From assembly GCA_026210745.1 (NCBI GenBank), contig CP110631.1:3534001-3598000 (forward strand): a DNA stretch of 64,000 nt. Reading direction: 5' to 3'. The notes below the pieces were generated by a model. That model was not told the origin of the DNA. It was given only the letters and a program-made list of their open reading frames with translations, and did no database searches. Source of the stretch: Exobasidium rhododendri. Its lineage: Eukaryota; Basidiomycota; Exobasidiomycetes; Exobasidiales; Exobasidiaceae. A program made the position numbers and the translations under genes. Of this stretch, positions 10,406 to 22,057 are shown piece by piece; position 1 is the stretch's first letter, and each line of letters begins with the position of its first letter.

Positions 10406-13147
10406 TCATGACTGTCGTTCCCAGACGTACTCGTAGGCTAATTTTGACAGTCCTTTCACGCCTACATCAGACTCAGCCTTTACAGCACTGACCGAGGAGT
10501 AGGGTGCTCGCACTACCTTTTCATCGTTGAAGAGGACCCAGCTGTCTTGTCCTGTCGCAGTAGCACTCTCTGGTTTGACGATGTGAGCAACGTAGTGCCC
10601 GCTGTGTACCGATGGTCCCTTGTGTGAGATGAAAGCTTTCAGTCGATACCTAGCCGGGAGATTGCCAGATCCGCCGGTGACTCTTTTCACATCACTCGCC
10701 GAAGACGATTCTTGTCGTTGTTTGTCGTCATCGTCTTCTTCTTCACCAGCATCGTCTCCGTTTTCAAAGAGCCATGCTACCGCCATCTCTGCGTTATTGC
10801 CATTGAGACGAAGAGCTTTCCTTGCTTGTGCCCGGGTGAAGCCCATGTCCTCGAGTGCAGAAGTGTCCACCGATGAAGCTAAAGGTGAAGAAGAAGAAGA
10901 AGATGTCCCCTGTGCGCCGGCTACTGCAGCCAGATCAATAGGATCATCTATATCGGAGTCCTCCATGTGCGCGAACAGCCAACTCATGGCGACTTCTGCA
11001 TCATCGGTGTTTCCCGTTGCCAGAAGCGCTTTCTGGCATCGAACTTCTGGGAAACCCATGGCAGTCAATTGAGACATGACACCGACGTTGAACGCGGTCG
11101 CTACCCCGTTGGCCGGTTCTGCCTGTTTCGCATCATCAGGAAGTTCTACCTCGTCGTCGCGCTTGCCAGTGCCAAGGTATTTGTCGAGCACTAGATCCTC
11201 CTCGACTGGGACCAAGATGGGCACATTGACCTTCTGAGGTACCCAATTGATGAGCTGAAAGCGACGAACTTGAAAGGCCAGTGTTTCCGGGAAAGTAGTG
11301 AACAGGGTCTGCTTCGTCGCCTGCACATCCTTCTTGCAAGACGGACAGTGGTAATCGAGTTCTTCTGCAGCGGTAAAGATGTCCAAACATTCACGAATGT
11401 CAATCTCTTCATACTCTACTGTTGCCGGAAGTGAAGATTGAGCCACTGCTTTCAAGTCCTTTTGAGCCTCTTCTCCATCGATCGGTGCTTTGCCTTTTCC
11501 TTCCTCGCCTGAAGAAGGCTTTTTCACTCGCAAGGGCACTGGGAGAGACAAACCAGCATCTTGTATCTCGACCGTGTATCGGACCTTCTTGCATTCTAGA
11601 CATTGTAGTCGCTGCTGAAGACCGCACGAGAAGGACGCAGTGGGATCATGCGTCAATGCGCCACTCTTTTCGTTGGAAGAAGCTAGACTCGCACTCTCCC
11701 TCTGAATGCGGACGAACAGATGCTTCAAAAACTCATCAGCATCTTGTTGTCGCATAGTAGAAAATTCTTCATGTCCTTTGCCTACCAAGGCCTTGAACAT
11801 ACTGGGTCGGATTCCCTCTTGAAAGGCCACATCATTTTCCTTACTTTCCCCTCCATCATCACTTGCTCGAGGGTGGGAGTAGCGGCCAGAGAGCAGCCCA
11901 TCGGCCATCTTTGTCATCTGACATTCAAAGCAAGTGGCAGGTGAAGGATTGGTGCAGTGCCTTGTATGTGTTTGGTATGCATCAAGGTATCGAGTCTGAA
12001 ATGCCGGTAGAGAAAACAACGTCTGCAGGACCGACGCAAGGTAGCAGCTGTTTCCCAAGTTCCGTAGACCGGTCAAACCAGGTCCAAAGAGCGGTACCAA
12101 CTCCTTGCCATCGTCGCCTGTCATGTTGAAATCGAACTTGAGATTCTGCTCCAATTGCAACTCGGTCATACTCTTTTCGGTCTTTTGTAGATCTATGACG
12201 TTGATTCCAAATTGACTCAAATGTTTGGCCAGACTTGGGTCCAATCTGGCGTCGTTGCATGCATAGCAGTAGATATCTGCTGTACCCTCCGCTGTGATGG
12301 TTCCTTGCTTTACACTGATCGGATGACCCGACTCTTCGTAATGAGTCAGTCCATGTGAATTGCCACCGACCCCACCAAGCTGTGCTCTCCCACAACCCAA
12401 GTTTCCGCAAGTCAGACATAACCACAGATTGGACTTCAAGTCGCATCTGCCGCATGTTGCTAGACCGGACGCTTCAAGTTGAGACGGGCCATCAAGTTGC
12501 TCCAGTGCCAGAGTGTGTTCGCAAGCGATGATCTCCTCTTCCCACGCCTTCACTTCAGATTGCTGGGAGGAAGACATCGCTTTCAAGGTGGCTGAGATGA
12601 CCTGCTCTAATTTGTCTGTCCTTGGTAGCTCCCTGCTACTGCACGCCAAACACTTAGGTGTAGTGATGTATTCGTAGTTCTCTTCATCTTTCTCAGCAGC
12701 GATAGCCAGCTTGGTCAGTTTTGCTTTGCCTTGACCCTCTGGCTGCAACTTCTTCCTCCTCTGGATATTTACGACCAGATTGTGACCACTCTTCGTATAA
12801 TGCAGCGAGGAATGGTCTCGATCTACATTTCCCGTGCAGCTTCCATTGAAACAGGTCAGGCAGACATCGACACCCGAAGGGCCATTCTGGTACGAAAAAG
12901 GCGGGTGTCAGAGGCAATTTTCGTGACATCAACTTAGCGAAGGGACACGCACCTGATCATCGAAGCACAAGGTGCACTCGTCCCGGTAGACTACCTGTGA
13001 TGGTCTTGGTGGCGCCAGAGTTGTAAAGGCAGCCGACAAATGAGGACAAGCAGATGCCATTTCGGATTGAGACCGTGCCGGATGCTGCTGCTCTGGGTAC
13101 GTTTCTTCTCTTGACTGCGAGGAGGAAGGGCTTCTCGATCGCTTCAT
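10406..13147 (-). CDS. UBP14: Ubiquitin carboxyl-terminal hydrolase 14 (USP5/isopeptidase T type)
   Basis: Deubiquitinase that disassembles unanchored ubiquitin chains and so protects the proteasome. Exons 13147-12953 and 12886-10406 (minus strand) give 891 residues. Order of domains: N-terminal variant zinc-finger UBP (CTLCFDD, then CLTCFNGSCTGNVDRDH), canonical ZnF-UBP (CGRCDLKSNLWLCLTCGNLG ... GHPISVK), and USP catalytic core with Cys box GLRNLGNSCYLASVLQ (C346). Two UBA domains inserted in the core (GFPEVRCQKALLATGN; GFTRAQARKALRLNGN) follow, and the His box SVHSGHYVAHI lies near the C-terminus. This layout is diagnostic for Ubp14/USP5. The start could instead be the inner ATG at 13060 (MASACPHLS). 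It is divergent from the mitochondrial IleRS gene. Assignment is firm. Confidence 0.95.
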
Positions 13148-13588
13148 GTATCGACGACACGAGGAAGAAAGTTGGGCGTCAGTAGAAAAAGGTACGGAGT
13201 GCTCATGCTTTAATTTCCTTTCCTCTCAACCAGGTCTCTCAGTCAAGTGAAGTAAAGGTCCGTGCTTTTTCTGTCACAAAGCCTTTAACCTTTCTAGCAA
13301 AAGGGGTTGGGTACGCGGAATAGAAATCTTAAATTCCAACTTCAGTCTCATCAAAAGAAAGGAAAAAGGAGATGCTTTCGTAGATCGTCTCGTGCGAGAG
13401 GAAGAAAGTGTGGCGAGAGCTTTTTCTTTTTTGGTTGAAGGGTGATCATATTCTTAGATTGTATAGATTCTCGGAACACTTACCTCAGGATAATATTGCT
13501 CCATCGCTGCACTACGGCCTGACTAGGGAGGAGGTACATCAAAAGGACGACGATATAGCTTCTGCGTCAGGAGGCCGAAGCTCTCAAC
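13148..13588. promoter_or_regulatory. Divergent promoter UBP14 / ISM1
   Basis: About 440 bases between opposite starts. The sequence includes A/T-rich patches and a purine-rich stretch around 13350-13435. I see no recognised factor site and no RNA gene. Confidence 0.4.
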
Positions 13589-16500
13589 ATGCTGTCGTAT
13601 CGAAGTTGTCGACCTTTGCGCTTTCACCCACCGCTATCTCGAGCCAAGTCTGTTTCTGCGAAAAAGAAGTATCAATACAGTCGAATCGATCTCAAAGTTC
13701 CTGCGAAGACGTGGGATGAACTCAAAGACGAGGCAGCACAGAAGAGACCCACTAAGTCTCAGGCAACTGCGAGACCCTACGAAGGTCGTATCTACTCAAA
13801 AGATCTATTCAGTGAAACGCTCAACACCTCAAAGACTAAGTTCGAGCAACGAGCATATGCAGAGACGAGGGAAAAGCTATTCAGGAAAAGGACTACGGGG
13901 GACTTGTACAAATGGCAGGTGAGACTTGTTTGGTGTAAGGCGTGCTACTGTGTCAAATTGACGAGTAAGATTCGAATAAGAATTGACGTCCCCCTGAATC
14001 GCTCTATTCTACAGGCTCAACAATCCGCCAGGCCGGAGTACGTCCTTCATGACGGGCCGCCGTATGCCAATGGCACGCTTCACATGGGACATGCAGTCAA
14101 CAAGATTCTCAAAGATATCACCATTCGATATCAAGTCAGTCAAGGCAAGCGTGTTCACTTTGTACCCGGGTGGGATTGTCACGGACTTCCTATTGAGCAA
14201 AAAGTCGCCAGTAAATTTCCCGGTCAGACCCCAAGCAGTGTTTCACCGGTACAGATGCGAGAAGCGTGTAGAAAGGCAGCATTGACGGAAGTCGATGGGC
14301 AGAGACATGACTTTGAAATGTATGGCATCATGTCGGATTGGTCGGAGGAAAATACATACAGGACACTCGACAAGGAGTACGAGGTCAGGCAGTTGAAGAT
14401 TTTCGGGGAAATGGTGCGACGAGGTCTCATCTATCGAGCTTTCCGACCTACGTACTGGTCACCTTCTTCTCAGACAGCGTTGGCAGAAGCAGAAGTAGAG
14501 TACGAGCCTAACTTTGCAAGTCGATGTGTGTATGTACGCTTTCCTCTCCAAAAGGTAGGAGCTCTGCTTCAAGAAGCTGCTAATACCAACCCGGATGCAA
14601 AGGATATCATCCGAAGTGTCCTTTCCGGTGCAAAATCCATCAGTGCGATCATCTGGACGACAACGCCATGGAGTCTTCCTTCCAACATGGCATTGAATGT
14701 GAATGCCGATATTTCATACAGTCTGATTGAAGTAATCTCTGGGCCTTGCTTTGGCGAATTGATGATCGTTGCCTCTGACTTGGTCGAGAAGTTCAAAAGG
14801 GTAAAGATTGGTCTGAGCGGGGTTGGCTCTTCGGTTCGACCTAGTATTGAGGCAGTTGTGGAGATACTTCGCTTTCCCGGATCAGCTCTTCTCGATTCGA
14901 CCTATCGACATCCATTTTTGGCCTTGGAAGCAAAGGGAAGACCCATTCTAGCTGCCGATTACGTTACTGCCGAGACTGGAACCGGTCTTGTTCACTCTGC
15001 TCCAGCGCATGGACTGGATGACTATCATGTTTGGCAAGCCTATCGGAAGCAGAACGCAGAAGCTGACAAGGAAGAGATCATAAGTCCGATTGACGATAGA
15101 GGTACCTACACGAAAGTATTGGATGACATACTCGATCGTTCTGACATGATGGATGAGGATCCACCGACTGGTAAAACAGTACTCGGCACTGGAGGCAAGG
15201 AAATCGTTCGATTGTTGCAACGCTCCGGCTACTTGTTGGGAGAAGCCCCAATTCATCATTCATATCCACATGATTGGCGTACCAAAAAGCCGATCATCAC
15301 CCGAGCAACGTCGCAGTGGTTTGCGAACCTGGAACCGATCAAAGAAGCAGCGATCTCAGCACTACAAAAGGTTCGATTTGTTCCTGAATCCGGTCGAAGA
15401 AGACTGGAAACCTTCGTTCGAGGTCGAAGCGAATGGTGCATCAGTCGCCAAAGGTCGTGGGGTGTTCCTATTCCAGTTCTTTACGATACTGTCACGGGAG
15501 ATCCGCTACTTTCGGTTGCCAATGTTGAGCACATTACGCGTGTATTGCAAGAGAAAGGAACAGATTACTGGTGGACGGGTCCGGCAGAAGAGTTTGTTGC
15601 ACCGAAAGAGCAGAAAAATGGAGTCGAATGGAGAAAAGGTACGGACACGATCGATGTCTGGTTCGACAGTGGATCGTCGTGGAGTCTGTTACCAGGTTCG
15701 GTCGACCACTCGAAGAGGGACGTCTCGTTACTCACTTCACCGCCCAGCTCGCCTGCCGATGTCTACTTGGAGGGATCCGATCAACATCGAGGCTGGTTTC
15801 AGTCATCCCTTCTCACCTACATTGCCACTGCGTCAACAGAAGATTACGTCGCACCCTATAAATCAGTCGTCACTCATGGGTTCACAGTAGACCGAAAAGG
15901 TCAGAAGATGTCGAAATCCATAGGAAACGTCATCTCGCCACTCTTCTTTCTTGTAGGAGGAGCCAAAAAGAAGAACGTCGCATACGGAGCCGACGTGCTA
16001 CGTTGGTGGGTGTCAAGAGTCGACTTCACAAAAGAGATCGTCGTATCACCTCTAGTCATCTCCCACGCCAGTGATGATCTGCGAAAGTTTCGAAATTCCT
16101 GTCGGTACCTGTTGGCCAACACGCCAACACCTGCCACCGTGCCTCGCATCGAATCGGTGAAGTTTGAATTGATGGAACGCTACATCATGGATCAAGTTCG
16201 AGAGATGAACGAAGCCTGCCAAGCTGCGTATGAGAACTTTGACTTTGCTACCATCTCTAGAAGACTAGCAGAGTTCGGCAACGGAATCATCTCGAATATA
16301 TACTTCATCGTCGGAAAGGACTACCTGTACTACGATGCCGTCGATAGCAAGAGGCGGCAAAGTGTCGTCGTAGTGATGGATCAGATCCTGAGGACGTTTC
16401 AGAGTATCACTGCGCCTATTGTTCCACATCTGGCCGAAGAGATTGCGCATTATCGCAACAAAGCAGTGCAGGATCCTGCGGAAGATGCGGCTGCCGACTC

Positions 16501-17068
16501 CTTCTTTCAGAAACCGTGGCATAGAGTGCCAAAGGTGGAAGGCGGTGAGCTTGCCAGCTCAGACATGAAGCACATCTTTGCCTTCAGGAACGATCTCATG
16601 TTGAAAGTGGAAGAGGCTCGTCAAAGACAATTCATCAAATCATCTACGGAAGTCCACGTTCACTTTGTCATTCCGTATTCTTTGACTCTAGAAATGAAAG
16701 AAGTGGCGGAGATTGTACAGCGGAATTGCGAAGACCTCGCTAGAGTCCTCAATGTTGCACAATTTACCATTGTAGAAGAATTGCCGAAGCGAGAATTCGA
16801 CATCGAAGCAAAGATTTGGCACTTGACTGGAATCACCAAGAGCGGGTTCGAATTCTTGTTGGAACGATCTCACTTGTCGAAGTGTCCACGATGTCGAAGT
16901 AGTCGAGTCGAGAAAGAAGAAGTCCTCTGCAGACGATGTGTCGAGGTGCTCGAAGGACAGGACTTTGATTTGGGAAGATTGAATCATTCTTTTACTGAGC
17001 GTGACGAATCATTTGTTCGCGCATCGTCGTCGGAGGAGGAGGCGGCCTCACCAGGACCAAAGTCTTGA
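13589..17068 (+). CDS. ISM1: Mitochondrial isoleucyl-tRNA synthetase
   Basis: Charges mitochondrial tRNA-Ile with isoleucine. Exons 13589-13918 and 14015-17068 give 1127 residues. The N-terminus MLSYRSCRPLRFHPPLSRAK is an Arg-rich presequence. The class I HIGH-type signature is YANGTLHMGH (about 125-135), the CP1 editing domain follows, and the KMSKS loop reads GQKMSKSIGN (about 741-745). A C-terminal anticodon-binding domain ends with a zinc-knuckle-like CPRC...CRRC, as in bacterial IleRS. The intron is 96 bases, a multiple of three, with no stop in frame, so unspliced mRNA would add 32 residues just before the HIGH region. Its last 85 coding bases overlap QRI7 on the other strand. Assignment is firm; the intron is inferred from its splice sites and family alignment. 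Confidence 0.94.
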   Translation: MLSYRSCRPLRFHPPLSRAKSVSAKKKYQYSRIDLKVPAKTWDELKDEAAQKRPTKSQATARPYEGRIYSKDLFSETLNTSKTKFEQRAYAETREKLFRKRTTGDLYKWQVRLVWCKACYCVKLTSKIRIRIDVPLNRSILQAQQSARPEYVLHDGPPYANGTLHMGHAVNKILKDITIRYQVSQGKRVHFVPGWDCHGLPIEQKVASKFPGQTPSSVSPVQMREACRKAALTEVDGQRHDFEMYGIMSDWSEENTYRTLDKEYEVRQLKIFGEMVRRGLIYRAFRPTYWSPSSQTALAEAEVEYEPNFASRCVYVRFPLQKVGALLQEAANTNPDAKDIIRSVLSGAKSISAIIWTTTPWSLPSNMALNVNADISYSLIEVISGPCFGELMIVASDLVEKFKRVKIGLSGVGSSVRPSIEAVVEILRFPGSALLDSTYRHPFLALEAKGRPILAADYVTAETGTGLVHSAPAHGLDDYHVWQAYRKQNAEADKEEIISPIDDRGTYTKVLDDILDRSDMMDEDPPTGKTVLGTGGKEIVRLLQRSGYLLGEAPIHHSYPHDWRTKKPIITRATSQWFANLEPIKEAAISALQKVRFVPESGRRRLETFVRGRSEWCISRQRSWGVPIPVLYDTVTGDPLLSVANVEHITRVLQEKGTDYWWTGPAEEFVAPKEQKNGVEWRKGTDTIDVWFDSGSSWSLLPGSVDHSKRDVSLLTSPPSSPADVYLEGSDQHRGWFQSSLLTYIATASTEDYVAPYKSVVTHGFTVDRKGQKMSKSIGNVISPLFFLVGGAKKKNVAYGADVLRWWVSRVDFTKEIVVSPLVISHASDDLRKFRNSCRYLLANTPTPATVPRIESVKFELMERYIMDQVREMNEACQAAYENFDFATISRRLAEFGNGIISNIYFIVGKDYLYYDAVDSKRRQSVVVVMDQILRTFQSITAPIVPHLAEEIAHYRNKAVQDPAEDAAADSFFQKPWHRVPKVEGGELASSDMKHIFAFRNDLMLKVEEARQRQFIKSSTEVHVHFVIPYSLTLEMKEVAEIVQRNCEDLARVLNVAQFTIVEELPKREFDIEAKIWHLTGITKSGFEFLLERSHLSKCPRCRSSRVEKEEVLCRRCVEVLEGQDFDLGRLNHSFTERDESFVRASSSEEEAASPGPKS

Positions 17069-18465
17069 TTATCAGGATAGTCTTCTACGCTCCACTTGGG
17101 TCTAGGAAGGACCTGTCGATTCCTCGTTCTTGTGTCCCAACTTAGTAGAGCAGCATGAGCAATCATCGCAGCATTATCCGTGCAAAGTGAGAGGGGAGGA
17201 AAGTGCACTTTGACATCATCTCGATCTATAGCCTTCAATATATTTTGTACACAATTGCGAAGAAACGAATTGCTCGCCACCCCTCCTGAAATGACAAGAT
17301 CTTGTATACTACTCTTATCATATTCCACGTTAAAGGCCGTTTTGGTGAGTCCGTTGTCAAAAGCCATCCTGATCTTGTCCTGTATTTGGGCAAAAGCCGC
17401 TTCTTGAAATGCGTATGCTAGGCCACGACGATCCAGTTCGGAAGAAAGTATGCTTTCATCTCTCTCAATGCAGCGAAGCACAGCAGTCTTGACACCGGAA
17501 CTGTGGTAAGAAAAGGAAGAAAGGTAGCACGGAAAGGAACTCGTGAGATCAACCTGACAGACATTAATCCCCCGAGCAAGCGATGCAGATTTCTCTCTTT
17601 TCCTCACTAGCTGAAATTGGCACTTTTTCGAAAGGGGACCGGCAAGGAATATTTTCCAGCTCTTTCTGTAGAGGCAAAGGCTTCCAATGCAGCACCTGGA
17701 GAGGTTTGTGACCATTCGAATTCTATTTGTAGATACCTTGCCACTTTGTCGAAGGCATCACCGATAGCATCATCGTTGCAAGTCGCCAGTACAGTGAAAT
17801 CGGTGGGCGTTCGACACAGTACTAATTGCGTATGACCGCCAGAGAGCAGTAACACCAGAAACGGCATCTTGATGATCGTACTGGCACTCAGAAAGGGAGT
17901 CAGTGTGTGTGCTACCATGTGATGAACATAGATTAGAGGTTTGTCCCATAGGGTTGATAGTAGTTTTGCACTACTGAGCCCTTGCGATAGGCTTGCGCCC
18001 ATACCTGGTCCTTTTGTGACTGCAATTGCATCGATTTCCATTGGCATCATTGCACTACTCAAGATTGCCTCTTCCTCACCTCGGGCAAGACACTCTTGAA
18101 TAGCTAGAGGCAGATTTGCTGAATGAGCGTTGGCCGCATTCATTGGATGTATACCTTTTGTTGGCCCATGATCCTGCTTAATCACAATGGAATTGTGTAT
18201 CGCCGCCCCAGAATATGTATTGCTAAAGTAGTCGACAGGCGCAGAAACAAGAGAGGCGCAGGAGTCATCACACGAACTGTGTCAACAGTAGAGAAAAGGA
18301 AACCACCATCAAAATTTTGGCCGCACAGATCTCGTCTTCCACCCGCAACCCTTCGCACCTTTCAATCCCCAAGATAAGCCGACGCCCACTACTGGTGAGA
18401 TTTCGTCTATCGAGCACATTCAGACCGGATTTCCATCGTCTCGACCAGGTGCCTCTGGCCAGCAT
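16984..18465 (-). CDS. QRI7: Mitochondrial tRNA t6A37 threonylcarbamoyltransferase Qri7/OSGEPL1
   Basis: TsaD-family protein that transfers threonylcarbamoyl from TC-AMP to A37 of ANN-decoding mitochondrial tRNAs. Exons 18465-18359, 18276-17608 and 17500-16984 (minus strand) give 430 residues. The first intron splits the ILGIESSCDDS motif and the second splits NFSYSGVKTAV; both motifs are restored by splicing, which supports the model. The metal-binding HMVAH (155-159), VTKGPGMGASLSQG and LVISGGVASN motifs are present. The N-terminus (MLARGTWSRRWKSGLNVLDRR) looks like a mitochondrial targeting sequence, which favours Qri7 over cytosolic Kae1. The 3' coding end overlaps the end of ISM1 by 85 bases. 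Donors are non-standard (GTGCGA, GTGAGG). Assignment is firm. Confidence 0.93.
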
Positions 18466-18929
18466 TCCTGACTAGAGAATGGGATCCGTCAGCTATCGTG
18501 AGAAAGAACAGAGGAGGGGGGAGCACTTTAACTTTCACCAGTCGTATTTCACGTGGGAAATCGCGCGTCGCGATACGCCATTAATGGGATGTCTAGAGAC
18601 AACTTTTACAACACGCTTTCCAGTGGTCGGAATTCGCACTTTTGAGCAAATACGGCTATAGAGCTTCGCTTGCACCCTCACGTCCGTTTGTCTCGCCTCT
18701 AGCACCAGGCAGACACTGTGGGTCTCTCTTGTGTCTGGTTCCTGATAGCTTTTACATTGTAAGCAACACTAAGGGGGCTCAACAGGGTGGGTTCTTTCGC
18801 ACACAGGTTTCCTACAGTAATACGGACATCGTCATCACCTACCTCGCAGCAAAAGTCGACGCTTCCTTATTTATACAATCTCCCAAACGGGCCGCTTGCT
18901 CCCAGGGACAATTCCGGTGCATTAACGCC
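18466..18929. promoter_or_regulatory. Divergent promoter QRI7 / homeodomain gene with CACGTG at 18550-18555
   Basis: About 460 bases between opposite starts. A CACGTG palindrome is followed within ten bases by a CpG-rich imperfect palindrome (around 18561-18571) that resembles Mbp1-type sites. No coding region is recognised here: the frame open from 18642 starts with TTG. Confidence 0.4.
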
Positions 18930-21782
18930 ATGGATAAGCAATTTTTGCCTCCCAGCATTCTCGATTATGAGCCACGTACTCATCCGCTACCCTTTACGCC
19001 ACCTCAACACGTCGGAGACCCACGAGCAAACGCGTGTAGTGGCAGGCCGATGATACCCGTGCTGAATGGGACGATGGTATCACAGGGGCAGGCATCTACT
19101 GATCGCTACGAAGAGCTCACTAAAGATTCCCAGAAATCTGACGATAGCTTCTCAGCGTATATAGAGCATCCTGTTCGGGAATCAACACCACCTCACGCAA
19201 AACACCTGCTGGACAAAATCATCACGGAGAGAGGTGAGCAGAATGCCCACAGACCGAAGCATGTGAGGGAAACGTCGACACAGAGCGACCACTCCAACAT
19301 CTCGGGGCTTGAAGATTCACAAGAGGATGACGCTTCTTGGCCGACCAATCCTGATCACTCTCAAGAGGGGGAGGAAGAGAGACGCACAAGCTCGTCACAC
19401 GGTCCCATCATCATTCCCGACCTGCAAGATCAAGACGAGGAAGACGAAGACCTGGACCTGTCTGGCGAGAAGAAGAGGAGGAGAAGGACAAACAAGGCAG
19501 AAGCCAGCGTTCTCGCATCTGTGTGCGTATAAAAAGGAGAAGGAGATTATTGCGTATCATTGATGTGATGAAGGTACGGCCTCTCACACCCTCTCCTCTC
19601 TACTTCAATAGATTCGCTCAAACACAATTTCCTGATGCCCACACCAGGGAAGCTCTCGCCGAGAGACTGAACATGAAAGGAAAGTGAGTTTTTGACGCTA
19701 TCGCAGGAAGACTTGGCCAACGCTGACAGAGGAATCTTTTATTTTACCTCCGTTGCTTTGTAAAGAGCTGTCTCTATTTGGTTTCAAAATCGTCGGCAAG
19801 CGATGAAGAAGAGGGCCTCGCGTTTTGGTGGAGTAGAGGGTGTCAATGGACCTACTGTCACGGCAGCGACGATGCAAGTGCTGGACATAAAGCCAATCAG
19901 AGACAGCCAGGACATGTCTGACACCCAGGAAAGGGAACCGGCAAAGACGTGGATGACCTTGGATGATATTGTCTCGCTCGATGGCCAACGCAACGACTGT
20001 CTTCCTGTCCGAGATGAGGTCGCGTTCAAAAGTCAAGCGCGACAAGAGAGTGAAGCGGCGCCAGAGCAAGAGTTCAGGTCAGCAGCGCCTATTCTGGACT
20101 TCATCTGTCGAGGTCGGGGCAAGAATCAGCTCAGTAGGATGGCGTCGATGCCATCTCTAGCTTCACTACTAGCAACGAAAGGCAACAAGTCAGAGTCATG
20201 CAGCGCCAAAAAGGACCTCCGTGATCTTTTGCCGCTCCACGATACGTCGAATCGTCGTGAGCTGCATCGAAGCAACAGTACATCCACTCTGCAGGGTCAG
20301 AAAGACGTCTGCAGAGTCGTAGAACAGCCGGAAGATAGGATACATATGCGAGAAAGATGCAATTCGCTTCAGATCCACAGCAAGCTTTTCACATCTTTGG
20401 AAGAAATGTCAGACGCACAGATGAGTGGCAACATTGTCAACCTTCATCCAGTCGAAAGCAAAATCGACTTTCCCGCTTTATTCACCGAATCGTTGGAGAA
20501 GAAGGGCTTGTCGGGAATAGCGCAAAGTCGAAACATCTGGCAAAGAATGGAGAGTAGCAGTAGCAACTCCAGCGACGGATGCTTTGGCAGTAGTCCAGAC
20601 AGCAACAAGGAGAATCGCGATCCAAGAGAAGTTTCTCAGAGCCGCAACGATCACGAGGAAGATGAAGAGCAGACACTGCGAAAGATTGCAGGGAGGAGAG
20701 CAGCGAGAGATTCCGCTAGAAAGGAGGAAAATCTGTCAAAGGAAGGAAAGCGCTACTTGCTCGAAGCTGATGCGCGCCTGGCTCTGCAGCAGAGGAGGAG
20801 CTCAAACGGGACCACCGAAGGGCGAAAGATGCTCAGCAGCACCCTATCCTCCACCTCAAGACCTTGGAACCGGGCTGCTTCCGATGCACAGATCAAGCAA
20901 AAGAATCGTGCGATATTGAGTCGAGTGCCCAGCTTGGACATGACTGCCGGAAGAGATCGATCCAAGGATGACGAGAGGCCTTCGTATGCGTCTCTCTTCC
21001 AGATGCGAGCGGCCAAGAGAGCATTCCAAAGCAGTATCTCGCAAGATGAGAATACTGTTCCTGCCAGTCTCTCCTCTCGATCGACCAAGCAAGGCAATAA
21101 GCGAGCAAAGTACAGCTCCTTGCAGCAAGACAGCGCCCCACTCAATCGAATGAGCCAGGACACTTTTCTTAATAGTAGGCCAAATACAAACCCGCTTCGA
21201 CGATTTGCTCCTTCGCTGTCACTGCCCAATTCCGTTGCTTCTCACTTACTCTCCTCTCGACTGAATGCTCCCTTCGCGCCCTTCTTCCCAGCACCGTCTC
21301 GCGTGGAGTCGGCAAGGGAAAGCAGTGCTCGATTGGACGGGCCAAAACAGCAAGGTCCACCATCGCACTCGAGCTCTCAAGAGTCTTCAGAGGTGGGAAG
21401 CGACGATTGGCTAGAAGCTTGGACATCCGAGAAGAGAAGAGCGAACTCCAAATACCCAATAGCGAGAGAGAGCAACGTGTTGAAAGATCGATCAAACATC
21501 CTCGTCTCTCAATCAAAAGGAGATCAACACGCCTTGACGAAACACAATGATAGTGGCTTCTACGGCAGCGACAGTGGTGGCGAGGAGGAGGAGGAAGAGG
21601 AGGACAGGGAGAATAATGACGTAGACAGACCTCAACAGGGCAGTCCCTTCAAAGGAAGACTAGGTGGAAGGAAACGTCACTTGATTCATCAAGCCGCTTC
21701 TTCTTCTTCGCCTAGCAAACGAGGGGACGACAGGGACCGATTAGCCGCGGAGACGCTTCTGGGCCTCGGATCAAGAGCATGA
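18930..21782 (+). CDS. Homeodomain transcription factor, Yox1/Yhp1-like
   Basis: Exons 18930-19522, 19612-19683 and 19766-21782 give 893 residues. The homeodomain (about 180-240) is spread over all three exons: KKRRRRTNKAEASVLAS ends exon 1, FAQTQFPDAHTREALAERL is the small exon 2, and AVSIWFQNRRQAMKKR opens exon 3. Counting back from W48 of WFQN places F20, L16 and R53 correctly, with no loop insertion, so this is a typical (non-TALE) homeodomain. The basic run after helix 3 and the AV-IWFQN-RQ pattern recall Yox1/Yhp1, which repress M/G1 genes in yeast. The rest is Ser/Arg-rich and disordered, with an acidic run and a C-terminal AAETLLGLGSRA motif. The homeodomain is certain; the Yox1 link is tentative. 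Confidence 0.8.
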
Positions 21783-22057
21783 GTTTTGCACAAAGTAAGC
21801 GGGAAAATGGGAGAGCACAAGGAGTGAGAAGTAGTCCAACGGACAACCTCACTGGAGTGAAGAAAAGAAAAACGGAATGATTCGATAAGGGAGTGGAGCA
21901 GTAGGACAAGAGAGCTTTACTCTTTGTGTCCTCGCACACTGTTGCATCTTCCTTATGTATTTTGAAATGAAAGCAACGCAATTTGACTTATTGATGAATA
22001 GAACGTAAAAGGCTGGCAGAACAAGTGCAGGCCTGAGAGATAAGAGCAAGAGCCGGA
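21783..22057. other. Convergent intergenic region, homeodomain gene / arrestin gene
   Basis: Only the two 3' flanks are seen here, with A/T-rich stretches suited to polyadenylation. No gene is recognised. Confidence 0.5.

Noticed and set aside
14987-15890. Long plus-strand frame inside the IleRS gene
   Set aside because: It is an alternative-frame shadow of the synthetase with biased Arg/Ser composition.
18642-18929. N-terminal extension of the homeodomain gene
   Set aside because: The open frame starts with TTG and runs through the promoter; the first ATG is at 18930.
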